Part shown: piece by piece, positions 25,801 to 32,800 of the stretch
Layout: each line of letters starts with the position of its first letter
Numbering within the stretch: position 1 is the first letter of the stretch
Source of the DNA: Caenispirillum bisanense
GTDB taxonomy: Bacteria > Pseudomonadota > Alphaproteobacteria > Rhodospirillales > Rhodospirillaceae
DNA length: 64,000 nucleotides
NCBI RefSeq assembly: GCF_900230255.1
Contig: NZ_OCNJ01000011.1
Span: 79,578-143,577 of the forward strand
Direction: 5' to 3'
Notes under the pieces: generated by a model
What the model saw: the letters and a program-made list of their open reading frames with translations, nothing else
Database searches by the model: none
Told to the model about the DNA's origin: nothing
Made by a program: the position numbers and the translations under genes

Positions 25801-26301
25801 GGCGGCCGGCTGCGCGGGAGCGGCGGCGGGCGCCGGGGCCGGCGTCGGCGCGGCGGCGGGAGCCGGCTTCTGCGGCCCGCCCATGAGGTCGAGCACCACC
25901 GACGTGCCGATGGTGAAGGTGCGCGGCTCGAACCCGCCCTTCAGCGGCAGGGTGACGGTGCGGCCGTCGGGCGACACGCGGGCGGCGGCGACGTAATCGC
26001 GCAGGGCCGCCGGCACGCGCTCGGCGCCGGGGCCGACGGGTTGGTCGAAGCGGATGATGATCTGGCCTGCCGCCTGCTCGACGTCGTAGCGCACCGGGCT
26101 GTCCCAGTCGAACACGATGCGGCCGTAGCCTTCGTGGGCGGCGGCGCGCACGGCCGTGGCGGCGTCGGCCGGCAGCGGCGCCAGGGCGGCGACGGCCAGG
26201 GCGGCGACGGCCAGGGCGGCGGCCACGGCGGCGGCACGCAACCGCCCGCCGAAACGGCGGGCGAGGGAGCGGATCGGCGTCTCGGCGTGCAGGCCGGTCA
26301 T
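22831..26301 (-). CDS. Large secreted AMIN-like / TPR protein of the motility operon
   Basis: 1156 residues, starting at an ATGA overlap with the MotB-like gene. A basic N-terminus and Ala/Leu-rich segment (about 20-42) act as signal or anchor. Three AMIN-like beta repeats follow, marked by IVFDWDSPVRYDV, VVFDWNRPVGYRV and LSFSWNEPTAAAV, each ending VVLDL or WIVDL, separated by Pro/Ala linkers. From about 620 to the C-terminus the sequence is helical with TPR-like pairs (FYFAHGFAAEAMGVLRTLED; WPEALRTYKIAASYFPQL; LIELLS-type turns). Placed at the end of a fliL-fliM-mot operon with MotE, it may act in the periplasm as a stator scaffold comparable to rhizobial MotC. That role is inference. Confidence 0.7.
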   Translation of the reverse strand: MTGLHAETPIRSLARRFGGRLRAAAVAAALAVAALAVAALAPLPADAATAVRAAAHEGYGRIVFDWDSPVRYDVEQAAGQIIIRFDQPVGPGAERVPAALRDYVAAARVSPDGRTVTLPLKGGFEPRTFTIGTSVVLDLMGGPQKPAPAAAPTPAPAPAAAPAQPAAAASAGKLPVRTGEHPGFFRVVFDWNRPVGYRVLSNGDRAVVEFQRNATVDLPAFRAAMPQDLRQVAAEPRGEGLAVTVPLPPGGRVRHFTSGSKVVLDLLPAAGQQPPARTPEEQQQAPGETTAAAAVPVPVPPPAKPDGTAPAAPAVTPPQAAGSGPSPGTALAQAIRKAQGKEDEKATQAADLAKAAQELTPPGEGEEDLPPLQPGQKARVASLSFSWNEPTAAAVFRRGGYLWVVFDRHQDVDINLLRRLGAGIVTHIDQQQSRASTIVRMIVEPGYNPSVRREGLLWIVDLMRQPLKPATAIEVQPQPQSPVGPRLYLPVAEGGRTITVRDPEIGDSIIVVPVIPLGHGVYPSRSLPDLDMPVTAQGVVAIPKTERVSATSTRNGVDITAIGGLRLSGDTARLEAMNRVGDESVLSHVYDIRGWMRGPAEDYIKNRQDLLMAVADATGERKQRARLEMARFYFAHGFAAEAMGVLRTLEDEAPEMINSAPFRALRGGAEYLMGRYAEAVDDLSHPSLAGVDEADFWRAAAQAALGDPALQARTLRQTGGVLGAYPDRVKIPLALQAAEASVDAADDLAAHNFLEAARTDVNTPGELAAITYLEGRLDEATGAYESAAEKWEEVEAGPSRYYRAKAARDRLELLAKMERLDRPELIKGLEDLRFAWRGGPFEFSLLMRLGGLYVEEQKWPEALRTYKIAASYFPQLPGSERAAEAMRQIFDKLYLEGAADGMSPITAIALFDDFRELTPTGAKGDEMIRRLADRLVSMDLLDQAAALLDRQVKFRLQGVERARIGGRLGLVHLLNHDPESALKALLMTRAPETPAPLERQRNQLMARALADLDQIDEAIELLSGDDSENAKLLRAEILWRKQDWKGAAKALADLVPAPARDATLDTTQARRVLDWATALTLANDDAGVATLRSRYLGAMQKTSYRDAFDLITAAPADGVIDYRTVADRIKQAENFQSFLSAYRDRLREGGALSAIN

Positions 26302-27005
26302 CGGCTGCGGGCCCCTTCGTAAATCACCACGTCGACCCGCCGGGCGAGCGACGCGCGCTCCGCCGGCGACAGGGTGGCGGGAAGATCGGCGGACCGGCTG
26401 TCGCCGTGTCCGAGGACGGTGATGGGGCCGCCGTAGCCGCCCTGGACGAGCCCGTTGGCGACGGCGGCGGCGCGCGCCAGCGACAACTCCCACGGCGAGG
26501 CGAACCCGCCGGCGCCGCCCTTGGCCTCGCCCGGCGCGGCATGGCCGGCGACGGCGACGGCGTTGGTGAGGGTGGTCAACTTGCCGGCCAGCGACGCCAG
26601 CGACGCCTGGCCGGCCGGGCTGAAGGCGGCGCCCTGGCCGAACAGGGCGTCGCCCGGCAGGGCCAGCAGCAGGCGGTCGCCGTCCACGGCGATGCGGGCG
26701 CGCCCGAGCACCGGGTCGGCGGCCAGCGTCTCTTCCAGCACGGCCGCCAGATAGGTCAGGTTCATGGCGAAGGGAACGTCCCGCGCGACGATGGAATGCT
26801 CCATCGAGCGGTCGTTGACCGGCTGCGTCGCGTCGGTCTGCACCGTGCGCGACAAGGCGCGGCTGACCGCCTGCCAGGTGTCGGTCTTCATGGTGGTCAT
26901 GGAGAACAGCAGGACGAAGAAGGTCAGCATCAGAACGACGAGGTCGGCGAACGTGATCATCCACGCCGCCGTGCCGCTTTCATGCAGATCCGTCCGTTCG
27001 TCCAT
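26298..27005 (-). CDS. MotB-like/OmpA-family protein, Asp-containing
   Basis: 235 residues from ATG 27005. One N-terminal membrane helix, WMITFADLVVLMLTFFVLL, contains Asp21 at the position of the essential proton-carrying aspartate of E. coli MotB (Asp32). The rest is periplasmic; the C-terminal domain (LALPGDALFGQGAAFSPAGQ; ITVLGHGDSRSADLP; ARRVDVVIYEG) is an OmpA-like peptidoglycan-binding fold. It could be a stator B subunit, but no MotA is encoded in the window. Coupled to the downstream TPR gene by ATGA and 10 bp after another MotB-like gene. Confidence 0.8.
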   Translation of the reverse strand: MDERTDLHESGTAAWMITFADLVVLMLTFFVLLFSMTTMKTDTWQAVSRALSRTVQTDATQPVNDRSMEHSIVARDVPFAMNLTYLAAVLEETLAADPVLGRARIAVDGDRLLLALPGDALFGQGAAFSPAGQASLASLAGKLTTLTNAVAVAGHAAPGEAKGGAGGFASPWELSLARAAAVANGLVQGGYGGPITVLGHGDSRSADLPATLSPAERASLARRVDVVIYEGARSR

Positions 27006-27015
27006 CACCGTTCCG

Positions 27016-27747
27016 TCACTCCACCGCCGGGGCGGTCGTGGTCGTATCCTCGCGCGGCGGCGCACCCGCCAGCGGGCGGCCGAGCCAGTCGGCGTCGCCG
27101 ACCTCCTCGACCACCGTGAAGGTCATGCGGGCCCGTCCGGCCTCGGTCGCCGACACTCCCGTCACCACGCCCCCCGGCGCCGCCCCCCTCTCCACCATAG
27201 TGCGTGCCAGCACGGCAGCACGTTCCACCGCCGGTGTCACCCCGAGCGGCATCATGTCGCCCGTAGGGTAATCCGAACCGGTTACGAATTCCATTACGTA
27301 GCGGTATCCCGGTGGCGCAGACGACAGCCCCGCCACGATGCGGTCGAGCAGCGGCAGGTGCACCTCGCGCAGGCGCGCCTCGCCGGGCACGAACAGGGCC
27401 TCGACGGGGAACTCCAGCTCCATGATCCGGCCGCGCGACCGGCGCGTGACCGTGACCGCCGGGATGGCTGCCTCGAACGCGCCTTGCAGCGCATCCTGCC
27501 AGGCGCGCGCCTCCTGCACCGCGACGCCGGCATCGCCGGTGAAGCCGCCGAGCGCCGTGGTTTCCGAGCGGCTGAAGGTGGCGTTGACGCTGTCCACCGC
27601 CCGCGCCGCCCGCTCCTCCTCGAAGGTCGACAGCGACAGCAGGGTGATGAAGAAGGCCAGCAGCATCAGGTAGAGGGCGAGGAACAGCGACAGCGACGCG
27701 TGCTGCCGCTTGTCGTCGCCACGCGCCAGATCCTCGATGTGTTCCAT
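27016..27747 (-). CDS. MotB-like protein lacking the proton-carrying Asp
   Basis: 243 residues. The N-terminal helix LSLFLALYLMLLAFFITLLS aligns with that of the next gene product but has Ala where the proton-carrying Asp should be. A periplasmic part follows (ELEFPVEALFVPGEARLRE, LLDRIVAGLSSAPPGYRYVM) resembling an OmpA-like domain in outline. Without the Asp it cannot carry protons in the MotB way, so a structural partner of the Asp-containing paralogue is plausible. 18 bp after cheZ in the same operon. Confidence 0.7.
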   Translation of the reverse strand: MEHIEDLARGDDKRQHASLSLFLALYLMLLAFFITLLSLSTFEEERAARAVDSVNATFSRSETTALGGFTGDAGVAVQEARAWQDALQGAFEAAIPAVTVTRRSRGRIMELEFPVEALFVPGEARLREVHLPLLDRIVAGLSSAPPGYRYVMEFVTGSDYPTGDMMPLGVTPAVERAAVLARTMVERGAAPGGVVTGVSATEAGRARMTFTVVEEVGDADWLGRPLAGAPPREDTTTTAPAVE

Positions 27748-27765
27748 GCGGAACCGGGTCTTTCG

Positions 27766-28458
27766 TCAATCGAAGCTCGCCAGCAGGGCGTCGATGTCGT
27801 CCTGCCGCATGGCGCTTTCCACCGCCTGAGGGCCGTTGAGCAGCTCCTCGTCGGTGGGCTTGCGCGGGCCCTCGGGCGCCGCGGCGGCCGGGTCGGCCGG
27901 CTTGTCCGCCGCCGTCGCGTCGGGCGCGGCGCGGGTCTTGTCGAAGGACGGGTCGAAGGCGCGCACCAGCCCGTCCACCCGGTCCTCGATGATCTTGAGG
28001 GTGCGCACGACCTTGGTGATGCGCTGGCCGGTGATGTCCTGGAAGGTGCAGGCCTCGTAGATGGCCGTGGTGGCCGCCGCCAGCCGCTCCGCCGCCTCGG
28101 CCGGCAAGTCCCCTTGCAGGTCCTCCAGCACCTCGGCGGCGTCCATGATCTGGTTGGTCGCCTTTTCCGTCGCCTCGACGATGGCATCCAGTTCGTCGGA
28201 GGCGCTCGGCAGGAACTGCGACTGGATCTCGCCGGGATTGATGGCGGCGATTTCCGACCGGGCGGCGTGGATGTAACGCGCCAAGCCTTCCAGCTCCTTG
28301 TAGAGCTGGACGTCCTCGGCGGTCACGTCGCCGGTCATGGTGGCGAGCAGAGCCTCCACCACCGTCGCCACGTCGGCGACGGCGACGGTATCGCCGCGTT
28401 CCTGCCGGATCTCCGCCAGACGGGCCTGCAGGGCCTCGTCCACAACCGCACCAGCCAT
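27766..28458 (-). CDS. cheZ: CheY-P phosphatase CheZ
   Basis: 230 residues. The long four-helix-bundle region ends in ACTFQDITGQRITKVVRTLK, with catalytic Asp141 and Gln145 matching Asp143/Gln147 of E. coli CheZ. A Pro/Ala-rich linker leads to the C-terminal peptide RQDDIDALLASFD, a CheY-binding-like tail that also resembles the FliM N-terminal motif. It dephosphorylates CheY-P and ends the motor-reversal signal. It directly follows cheY in a flagellar operon, not in a receptor/kinase cluster. Confidence 0.94.
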   Translation of the reverse strand: MAGAVVDEALQARLAEIRQERGDTVAVADVATVVEALLATMTGDVTAEDVQLYKELEGLARYIHAARSEIAAINPGEIQSQFLPSASDELDAIVEATEKATNQIMDAAEVLEDLQGDLPAEAAERLAAATTAIYEACTFQDITGQRITKVVRTLKIIEDRVDGLVRAFDPSFDKTRAAPDATAADKPADPAAAAPEGPRKPTDEELLNGPQAVESAMRQDDIDALLASFD

Positions 28459-28529
28459 GGCAAACCCCTCCCGCCGGCCATGTACCGACGCCAGTCAGAA
28501 CCGAAACGACCCAGGTTGCGCCCGTCGAC

Positions 28530-28919
28530 TCAGAAGTCGCCGAGCACGCTGACCAGCTTGCTCTTCAGGGTCTCGGCGTTGAACGGCTTCACGATGTAGT
28601 TCGAAACGCCGGCTTCCTTGGCCGCGATGACGTTTTCCGACTTGGATTCGGCGGTCACCATGATGAAGGGCAGCATCTTCAGCTTGGCGTCGGCGCGCAC
28701 TTCGCGCAGCAGCTGAAGGCCGGTCATCGGCTCCATGTTCCAGTCGGAAATGACCAGGCCGTAGTTGCCGTTGGCGCGCAGCAGCTGCAGCGCGGCACTG
28801 CCGTCCGTCGCCTCGTCGATGTTCGTAAAGCCCAACTGCCTGAGGAGATTACGGATGATGCGCAGCATCGTCTTGTAATCATCGACAATCAGGACACGCA
28901 TATTCAAATCGACAGCCAT
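28530..28919 (-). CDS. cheY: Chemotaxis response regulator CheY
   Basis: 129 residues, a stand-alone receiver. Acidic pair Asp13/Asp14 (VLIVDDYKTM), phospho-acceptor Asp59 (GLVISDWNMEPM), Thr89 (FIMVTAESKSENV), Tyr108 and Lys111 (NYIVKPFN) are all present. The phosphorylated form binds the flagellar switch protein FliM, encoded in the same operon, and is switched off by the neighbouring CheZ. 71 bp separate it from cheZ. Confidence 0.96.
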   Translation of the reverse strand: MAVDLNMRVLIVDDYKTMLRIIRNLLRQLGFTNIDEATDGSAALQLLRANGNYGLVISDWNMEPMTGLQLLREVRADAKLKMLPFIMVTAESKSENVIAAKEAGVSNYIVKPFNAETLKSKLVSVLGDF

Positions 28920-29024
28920 TCTGGACTCCGTTTGCGACAGCCGGCCGGCAACCAGGCTACGACCCGAAAAACACTACCGCTTCTCATAAAATACCCGACC
29001 GTGCGAGGCAACCCTTTTGGTTGA

Positions 29025-29762
29025 TCAACCGGTGCCGTCGCCGGTCGTTTCGTCCGGGTTGGGCAGACGCCGCATGCGCGACATCTCCTCCGTCAGCGCC
29101 CGCGCCTTCACCGGATCCATGGATGCCAGGATCGGGGCGGATTTGCTTTCCTTCATGTTCACCATGACCTGGATCAGGATGGGCATGTCCAGGTCGTTGA
29201 AGATGCGCGCGGCATCCTTGGGCTTCATGGTGGCATAGATCTTGACCAATTGGGCGACCTTTTCCGCCTCTTTCTGGTCGTACTGCGCCAGAAGACCGGT
29301 GATCGTCTCCTGCAGCGTCTTCAATTCGGCGACCTTGCGGTCGATTCGCGTCTCGGCGGCCTGCAGCAGGCCCTCGCGCATGGCGAGTTCCTTCTCGCGC
29401 GCCTCGATCTGTTCGCGGCGCTCGGCCAGCTTCTGCAGCAGGTCGATTTCCGACTGGGTGAAGGTCGCCGGGTCCTGCGCCGGGTCGAAGGCCTTGTCGG
29501 GCTTGGGCGCCTGGCCGCCGACCTGCGACGCCGACACGGGCGGCAGGCCCTCGGCCGCCGCCGGTGCGGGCGCCGGAGCGGGCGCCACCGGCGGCGCGCC
29601 GGCGTCCTGCGCCAGGGCCGTCGACTGGCCGACCGACACGTCGGCGAGGTTCAGGCGGTTGAAGTCCTCGTAGAGGCCGCCGAGGCGCACCGTCAGCATC
29701 AGCACGGCGACGAAGATGGTCACCGGCAGAAGCCGTGGCCGCGGGATCGCGAACTTCTTCAT
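29025..29762 (-). CDS. motE: MotE-family motility protein
   Basis: 245 residues. An N-terminal membrane helix (LLPVTIFVAVLMLTVRLGG) exports the rest to the periplasm. A Pro/Ala linker is followed by a heptad-rich coiled coil (about 105-165, LLQKLAERREQIEAREKELA) and a helical MgtE-N-like domain (LVKIYATMKPKDAARIFNDL; IQVMVNMKESKSAPILASMD). In Sinorhizobium MotE is a periplasmic chaperone for the stator protein MotC. Here it lies between the DUF6468 gene and cheY; the large periplasmic TPR protein of the operon is a candidate client (inference). Confidence 0.85.
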   Translation of the reverse strand: MKKFAIPRPRLLPVTIFVAVLMLTVRLGGLYEDFNRLNLADVSVGQSTALAQDAGAPPVAPAPAPAPAAAEGLPPVSASQVGGQAPKPDKAFDPAQDPATFTQSEIDLLQKLAERREQIEAREKELAMREGLLQAAETRIDRKVAELKTLQETITGLLAQYDQKEAEKVAQLVKIYATMKPKDAARIFNDLDMPILIQVMVNMKESKSAPILASMDPVKARALTEEMSRMRRLPNPDETTGDGTG

Positions 29763-29823
29763 GGCACCCAGCTCTTCCCCTCGAACCCCTCGATACCCCT
29801 CGGCCCACCCTCACGCCGGCGCA

Positions 29824-30600
29824 TCAGCGCACGGACCGCAGGGCGCGCAACAGTTCCCGTTCCGCTTCCGAGCGTTCCGGCTCGGGCGAGAACAGCGTTT
29901 CGTCTTCGTCGGCTTCCGACCGCGCCGCCGCCTCGGCGAGGCCGCGCAGGGCCGCCGTCAGGTCGTCGGTGCCACCGCGCAGGTTGGAGGCGGGCGGCGC
30001 CAGCGGCCGGCCCGGCGCCCGCTTCGGCGCAAGCCCGGGACGATCGGCGGCCGACACGGCGAGCGTCGGCGCCACCGGCTGCGGCTGCGGCTGCGGCTGC
30101 GGGCGCGGCGCCGGTGCGGCACTGGCGACCGGCGCCGCGGCAGCCGCCGGCGGCGGCGGGGCGGCGGCCGGACGGGCGGCGCCCACGGCCTGGGCGGCCG
30201 GCACCGGGCCCGGCGGCGGACCGGCGGGCGCGGCCGGCGCCTGCACCGCGGCGGCGCCCGGCACCGCCTTGATCTCGTTGCGCGCGGCGCGCAGGGTCTG
30301 TTCCAGCTTCAGCGCCGTCTCGTCGGCGCGCTCGCACAGGAAGGCCAAGTCGTCGCGCAGGGCGTTGGCGCGCTCGACGCGGTCCTGCAGGCCCTTGCCG
30401 GCGTCTTCCGCCGCCTTGCGCAGGCGCGGGATGCCGCTTTCGGCACGCACCGTCGCCTCGTTGAAGTGGGCGATCAGACGCGCGAGTTCGTCGCGGTTCT
30501 TGCGAAGGACACCGAGCCGGTTGTTGAGGATCACCGCGAACACGATCGTCGGGATCAACAGCAGCACGACGACGATGTCGAGGATCAGCTTGAGGTCCAT
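29824..30600 (-). CDS. DUF6468-type membrane protein of the flagellar operon
   Basis: 258 residues. An N-terminal helix (MDLKLILDIVVVLLLIPTIV) anchors it in the inner membrane; a coiled-coil region (LARLIAHFNEATVRAESGIP to about 110) follows, then about 90 residues of Ala/Pro-rich linker and a short charged tail rich in Glu/Arg. Proteins of this shape recur between fliM and motE-like genes in alphaproteobacteria and are annotated DUF6468. Function unknown; a motor-associated structural role is likely from position. 61 bp upstream of motE. Confidence 0.75.
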   Translation of the reverse strand: MDLKLILDIVVVLLLIPTIVFAVILNNRLGVLRKNRDELARLIAHFNEATVRAESGIPRLRKAAEDAGKGLQDRVERANALRDDLAFLCERADETALKLEQTLRAARNEIKAVPGAAAVQAPAAPAGPPPGPVPAAQAVGAARPAAAPPPPAAAAAPVASAAPAPRPQPQPQPQPVAPTLAVSAADRPGLAPKRAPGRPLAPPASNLRGGTDDLTAALRGLAEAAARSEADEDETLFSPEPERSEAERELLRALRSVR

Positions 30601-30615
30601 CTCGGAAACTCTCCC

Positions 30616-31827
30616 TCAGCCCATCGTCTGCCGCTTGACCTTCTTGTCGAGACGGATGGCGATGTTGCCGCCTTTGCGGCCCATGCGGCCGGAAAACATT
30701 GGCACGTCGCCGCACCGCATCATGATCGGGCTGTCCGGCGTCGCGTTCAGCATGATACGGCTGCCGACCTTAAGATTCAGTATGTCGCGCAGGCTCATCC
30801 ACTGTTCGTCGAGCACCGCCTCGAGGTCCACCTCGGTGAACCACATCTCTTCGGCGAGGTGGGTTTCCCAGATGGAGTCGCGGCCGAACTTCTCGCCCAT
30901 GAACATCTGCAGCAGCAGCTCGCGCACGGGCTCGAGGGTGGCGTAGGGCAGCAGCAGTTCCAGGCGGCCGCCGCGGTCTTCCATGTCGATGCGCAGCTTG
31001 GCGACGATGGCGGCGTTGGACGGGCGCGAGATGGTGGCGAAGCGCGGGTTGGTCTCCAGGCGGTCGAACCGGAAGGTCACCGGCGACAGCGGGTCGAAGG
31101 CCGCCGACAGGTCGGCCAGCACCACATGGATCATGCGCTCGACCAGATTGCGCTCGATGGTCGTGTAGGGGCGGCCCTCGACGCGCATGGCCGCGGTGCC
31201 GCGCCGGCCGCCCAGCAGCACGTCCACGATCGAGTAGATCATGGCGCTGTCGACGGTCATCAGGCCGTAGTTGTCCCATTCCTCGGCCTTGAACACGGTC
31301 AGCATGGCCGGCAGCGGGATGGAGTTAAGATAGTCGCCGAAGCGCAAGCTCAGGATGTTGTCGAGCGAGACTTCGACGTTGTCGGACGTGAAGTTGCGCA
31401 GGGACGTCGACATCATGCGCACGAGGCGGTCGAACACGACCTCGAGCATGGGCAGACGTTCGTAGGACACCAGCGCCGAGTTGAGGATGGCCTGGATGCC
31501 CGACTTTTCCTGCCGCTCGTCGTCGGTCTCGTCGAAGCCGAGCAGGCTGTCGATTTCGTCCTGGTTGAGGACGCGGGTGCTCTCGCGGCCGCCGCCGCCG
31601 CCGATGTCGGCCCCGCCGCCGCCGTCGGAGGCGCCGAGCATGGCTTCCCATTCGGCGGCCATGGCGTCGGCATCGTCACCGTCGCCGTCGCCCTCACCGC
31701 CGCCACCGCCGCCCCCACCGGCATTGTCGCCACCGCCCATGCCGGCCATGGCTTCCCATTCCCGCATGAGGGCTTCTTCGTCGTCTTGCGAGACCTCGCG
31801 CTGGGGATCGTTGTCGGCAGGAACCAT
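30616..31827 (-). CDS. fliM: Flagellar motor switch protein FliM
   Basis: 403 residues. The middle and C-terminal domains are typical: AILNSALVSYERLPMLEVVF, FGDYLNSIPLPAMLTVFKAE, IVDVLLGG, and a SpoA-like C-terminus (LRDILNLKVGSRIMLNAT, VKRQTMG). The CheY-binding motif LNQDEIDSLLGF is not at the N-terminus as usual but at 87-98, behind an acidic Gly-rich extension. That extension carries two similar helices, REWEAMAGM (22-30) and AEWEAMLGA (58-66). It transmits CheY-P binding to rotor direction at the cytoplasmic C-ring. Confidence 0.96.
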   Translation of the reverse strand: MVPADNDPQREVSQDDEEALMREWEAMAGMGGGDNAGGGGGGGGEGDGDGDDADAMAAEWEAMLGASDGGGGADIGGGGGRESTRVLNQDEIDSLLGFDETDDERQEKSGIQAILNSALVSYERLPMLEVVFDRLVRMMSTSLRNFTSDNVEVSLDNILSLRFGDYLNSIPLPAMLTVFKAEEWDNYGLMTVDSAMIYSIVDVLLGGRRGTAAMRVEGRPYTTIERNLVERMIHVVLADLSAAFDPLSPVTFRFDRLETNPRFATISRPSNAAIVAKLRIDMEDRGGRLELLLPYATLEPVRELLLQMFMGEKFGRDSIWETHLAEEMWFTEVDLEAVLDEQWMSLRDILNLKVGSRIMLNATPDSPIMMRCGDVPMFSGRMGRKGGNIAIRLDKKVKRQTMG

Positions 31828-31876
31828 GAACCGAAGCCTTTCGCCGGACAGCCAGGGCGGCGCGCCGGGGCGCGCC

Positions 31877-32437
31877 TTACTGGATCAGCATTTCCTTGAA
31901 CAGCACGTCGTTGACCTTGGCGGGGCGCACGGCGGCATTGACGCGCGCCAGCAGTTCCTCGCGCAGGCGGTACATGCCCTCGGCACCCTGCAGGTCCTCG
32001 ACGCGCAGTTCGCGCAGATAGACCTGGAACTGGTCGACGACGCGCGGCAGCAGGGCATCGACCTGCGGCGTGTCGCCCGAGCTTCCCAGCTCCAGCGCCA
32101 CGCGCAGCTTCAGGAAGGTGCGCCGCCGGCTGTCGGTGGAGTTGATGTCCACCAGCATTTCCGGCAGGTCGTAGAACACCGCGGCACTGACGGGCACGCC
32201 CGCCGCCCCGGCTTCGCCTTCCTGCGCCACCGGCGCCTCGGCGGCCGGATCCGACGCCATCATGCCGAGCAGCGGATCGGCCAGACCGGCGAAATACGCC
32301 CCGGCCAGCGCGCCCACCACCAGCAGCAGCGGCAGCACGATCATCAGAAGGAGCTTCTTCTTCCCCTTCTTGCGGCCGCCTCCGCCACCACCTTCGTCGG
32401 CGTCTTCCTCGAAATCTTCCTCGAGATCCTCGGCCAT
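31877..32437 (-). CDS. fliL: Flagellar basal-body protein FliL
   Basis: 186 residues from ATG 32437 (AGGGAGAG upstream). Acidic N-terminus, Lys-rich stop (GRKKGKKK), one membrane helix (LLLMIVLPLLLVVGALAGAY), then a periplasmic stomatin-like domain with VFYDLPEMLVDINSTDSRRR, LKLRVALELG and the C-terminal VNDVLFKEMLIQ. FliL sits around the stator and helps torque. First gene of the leftward operon; transcription could start in the shared region with flgF, but I found no sigma-54 element pointing left. Confidence 0.94.
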   Translation of the reverse strand: MAEDLEEDFEEDADEGGGGGGRKKGKKKLLLMIVLPLLLVVGALAGAYFAGLADPLLGMMASDPAAEAPVAQEGEAGAAGVPVSAAVFYDLPEMLVDINSTDSRRRTFLKLRVALELGSSGDTPQVDALLPRVVDQFQVYLRELRVEDLQGAEGMYRLREELLARVNAAVRPAKVNDVLFKEMLIQ

Positions 32438-32646
32438 GGCTCTCCCTTCGGGCCGGACCGCCACCAGGGCGAAGCCCCTTCTGGCCCCCGCGACACGCGA
32501 ATGCGACAAGACAGGGCCGCCGACCGCGGCCCGATCCCCTCGCAAGGGCACCCCGACCGGCGGCCGAACGGCCGTTTGACTGCGGCATACCCTAGCGCCG
32601 CGAAGTTAACAATAGGTTGACCCTCCACCCCCTTCGGGCGGCGGGC

Positions 32647-32673
32647 GGCAGAAGTTGCCCGGCAAGGGTTGCC
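32647..32673. promoter_or_regulatory. Paired FlbD/ftr-like boxes upstream of flgF
   Basis: GGCAGAAGTTGCC (32647-32659) and GGCAAGGGTTGCC (32661-32673) are both perfect GGCA-N5-TGCC palindromes, 1 bp apart. They resemble the Caulobacter ftr enhancer bound by the sigma-54 activator FlbD. The nearer box ends 63 nt before the -24 element. Confidence 0.65.
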
Positions 32674-32736
32674 ACCCGGCGGGGCGGACCCGGCCTCGGC
32701 GGCGGAGAAGGCAGGGTTTCCGGGACTGCGACCGTC

Positions 32737-32752
32737 TGGCACGGCAGATGCA
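32737..32752 (+). promoter_or_regulatory. Sigma-54 promoter of the flgF operon
   Basis: TGGCACGGCAGATGCA matches the -24/-12 consensus TGGCACG-N4-TTGCA with one change; the invariant GG (32738-32739) and GC (32750-32751) are 10 nt apart. It lies 49 bp before the flgF start. Confidence 0.75.
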
Positions 32753-32800
32753 TTCCTCGGCGGCGACGGTTCGTCCCGATCAGGTACAAGAGTAAGCGTC

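Larger units (their letters stand above)
32438..32800. other. Divergent fliL/flgF control region
   Basis: 363 bp without a gene. Toward flgF it contains two adjacent GGCA-N5-TGCC boxes (32647-32659, 32661-32673) and a sigma-54 promoter (32737-32752). The half nearer fliL contains only GC-rich sequence with no site I can assign. Confidence 0.6.

Noticed and set aside
22684..26322. Plus-strand open frame of over 1200 codons opposite the AMIN-like/TPR gene.
   Set aside because: Low-complexity His/Gly/Val/Asp composition, no domain, no ribosome site; the minus-strand gene is operon-coupled.
32438..32640. Searched for a leftward sigma-54 promoter for fliL.
   Set aside because: The only near match (CGCAAGGGCACCCCG on the plus strand) has wrong GG/GC spacing.
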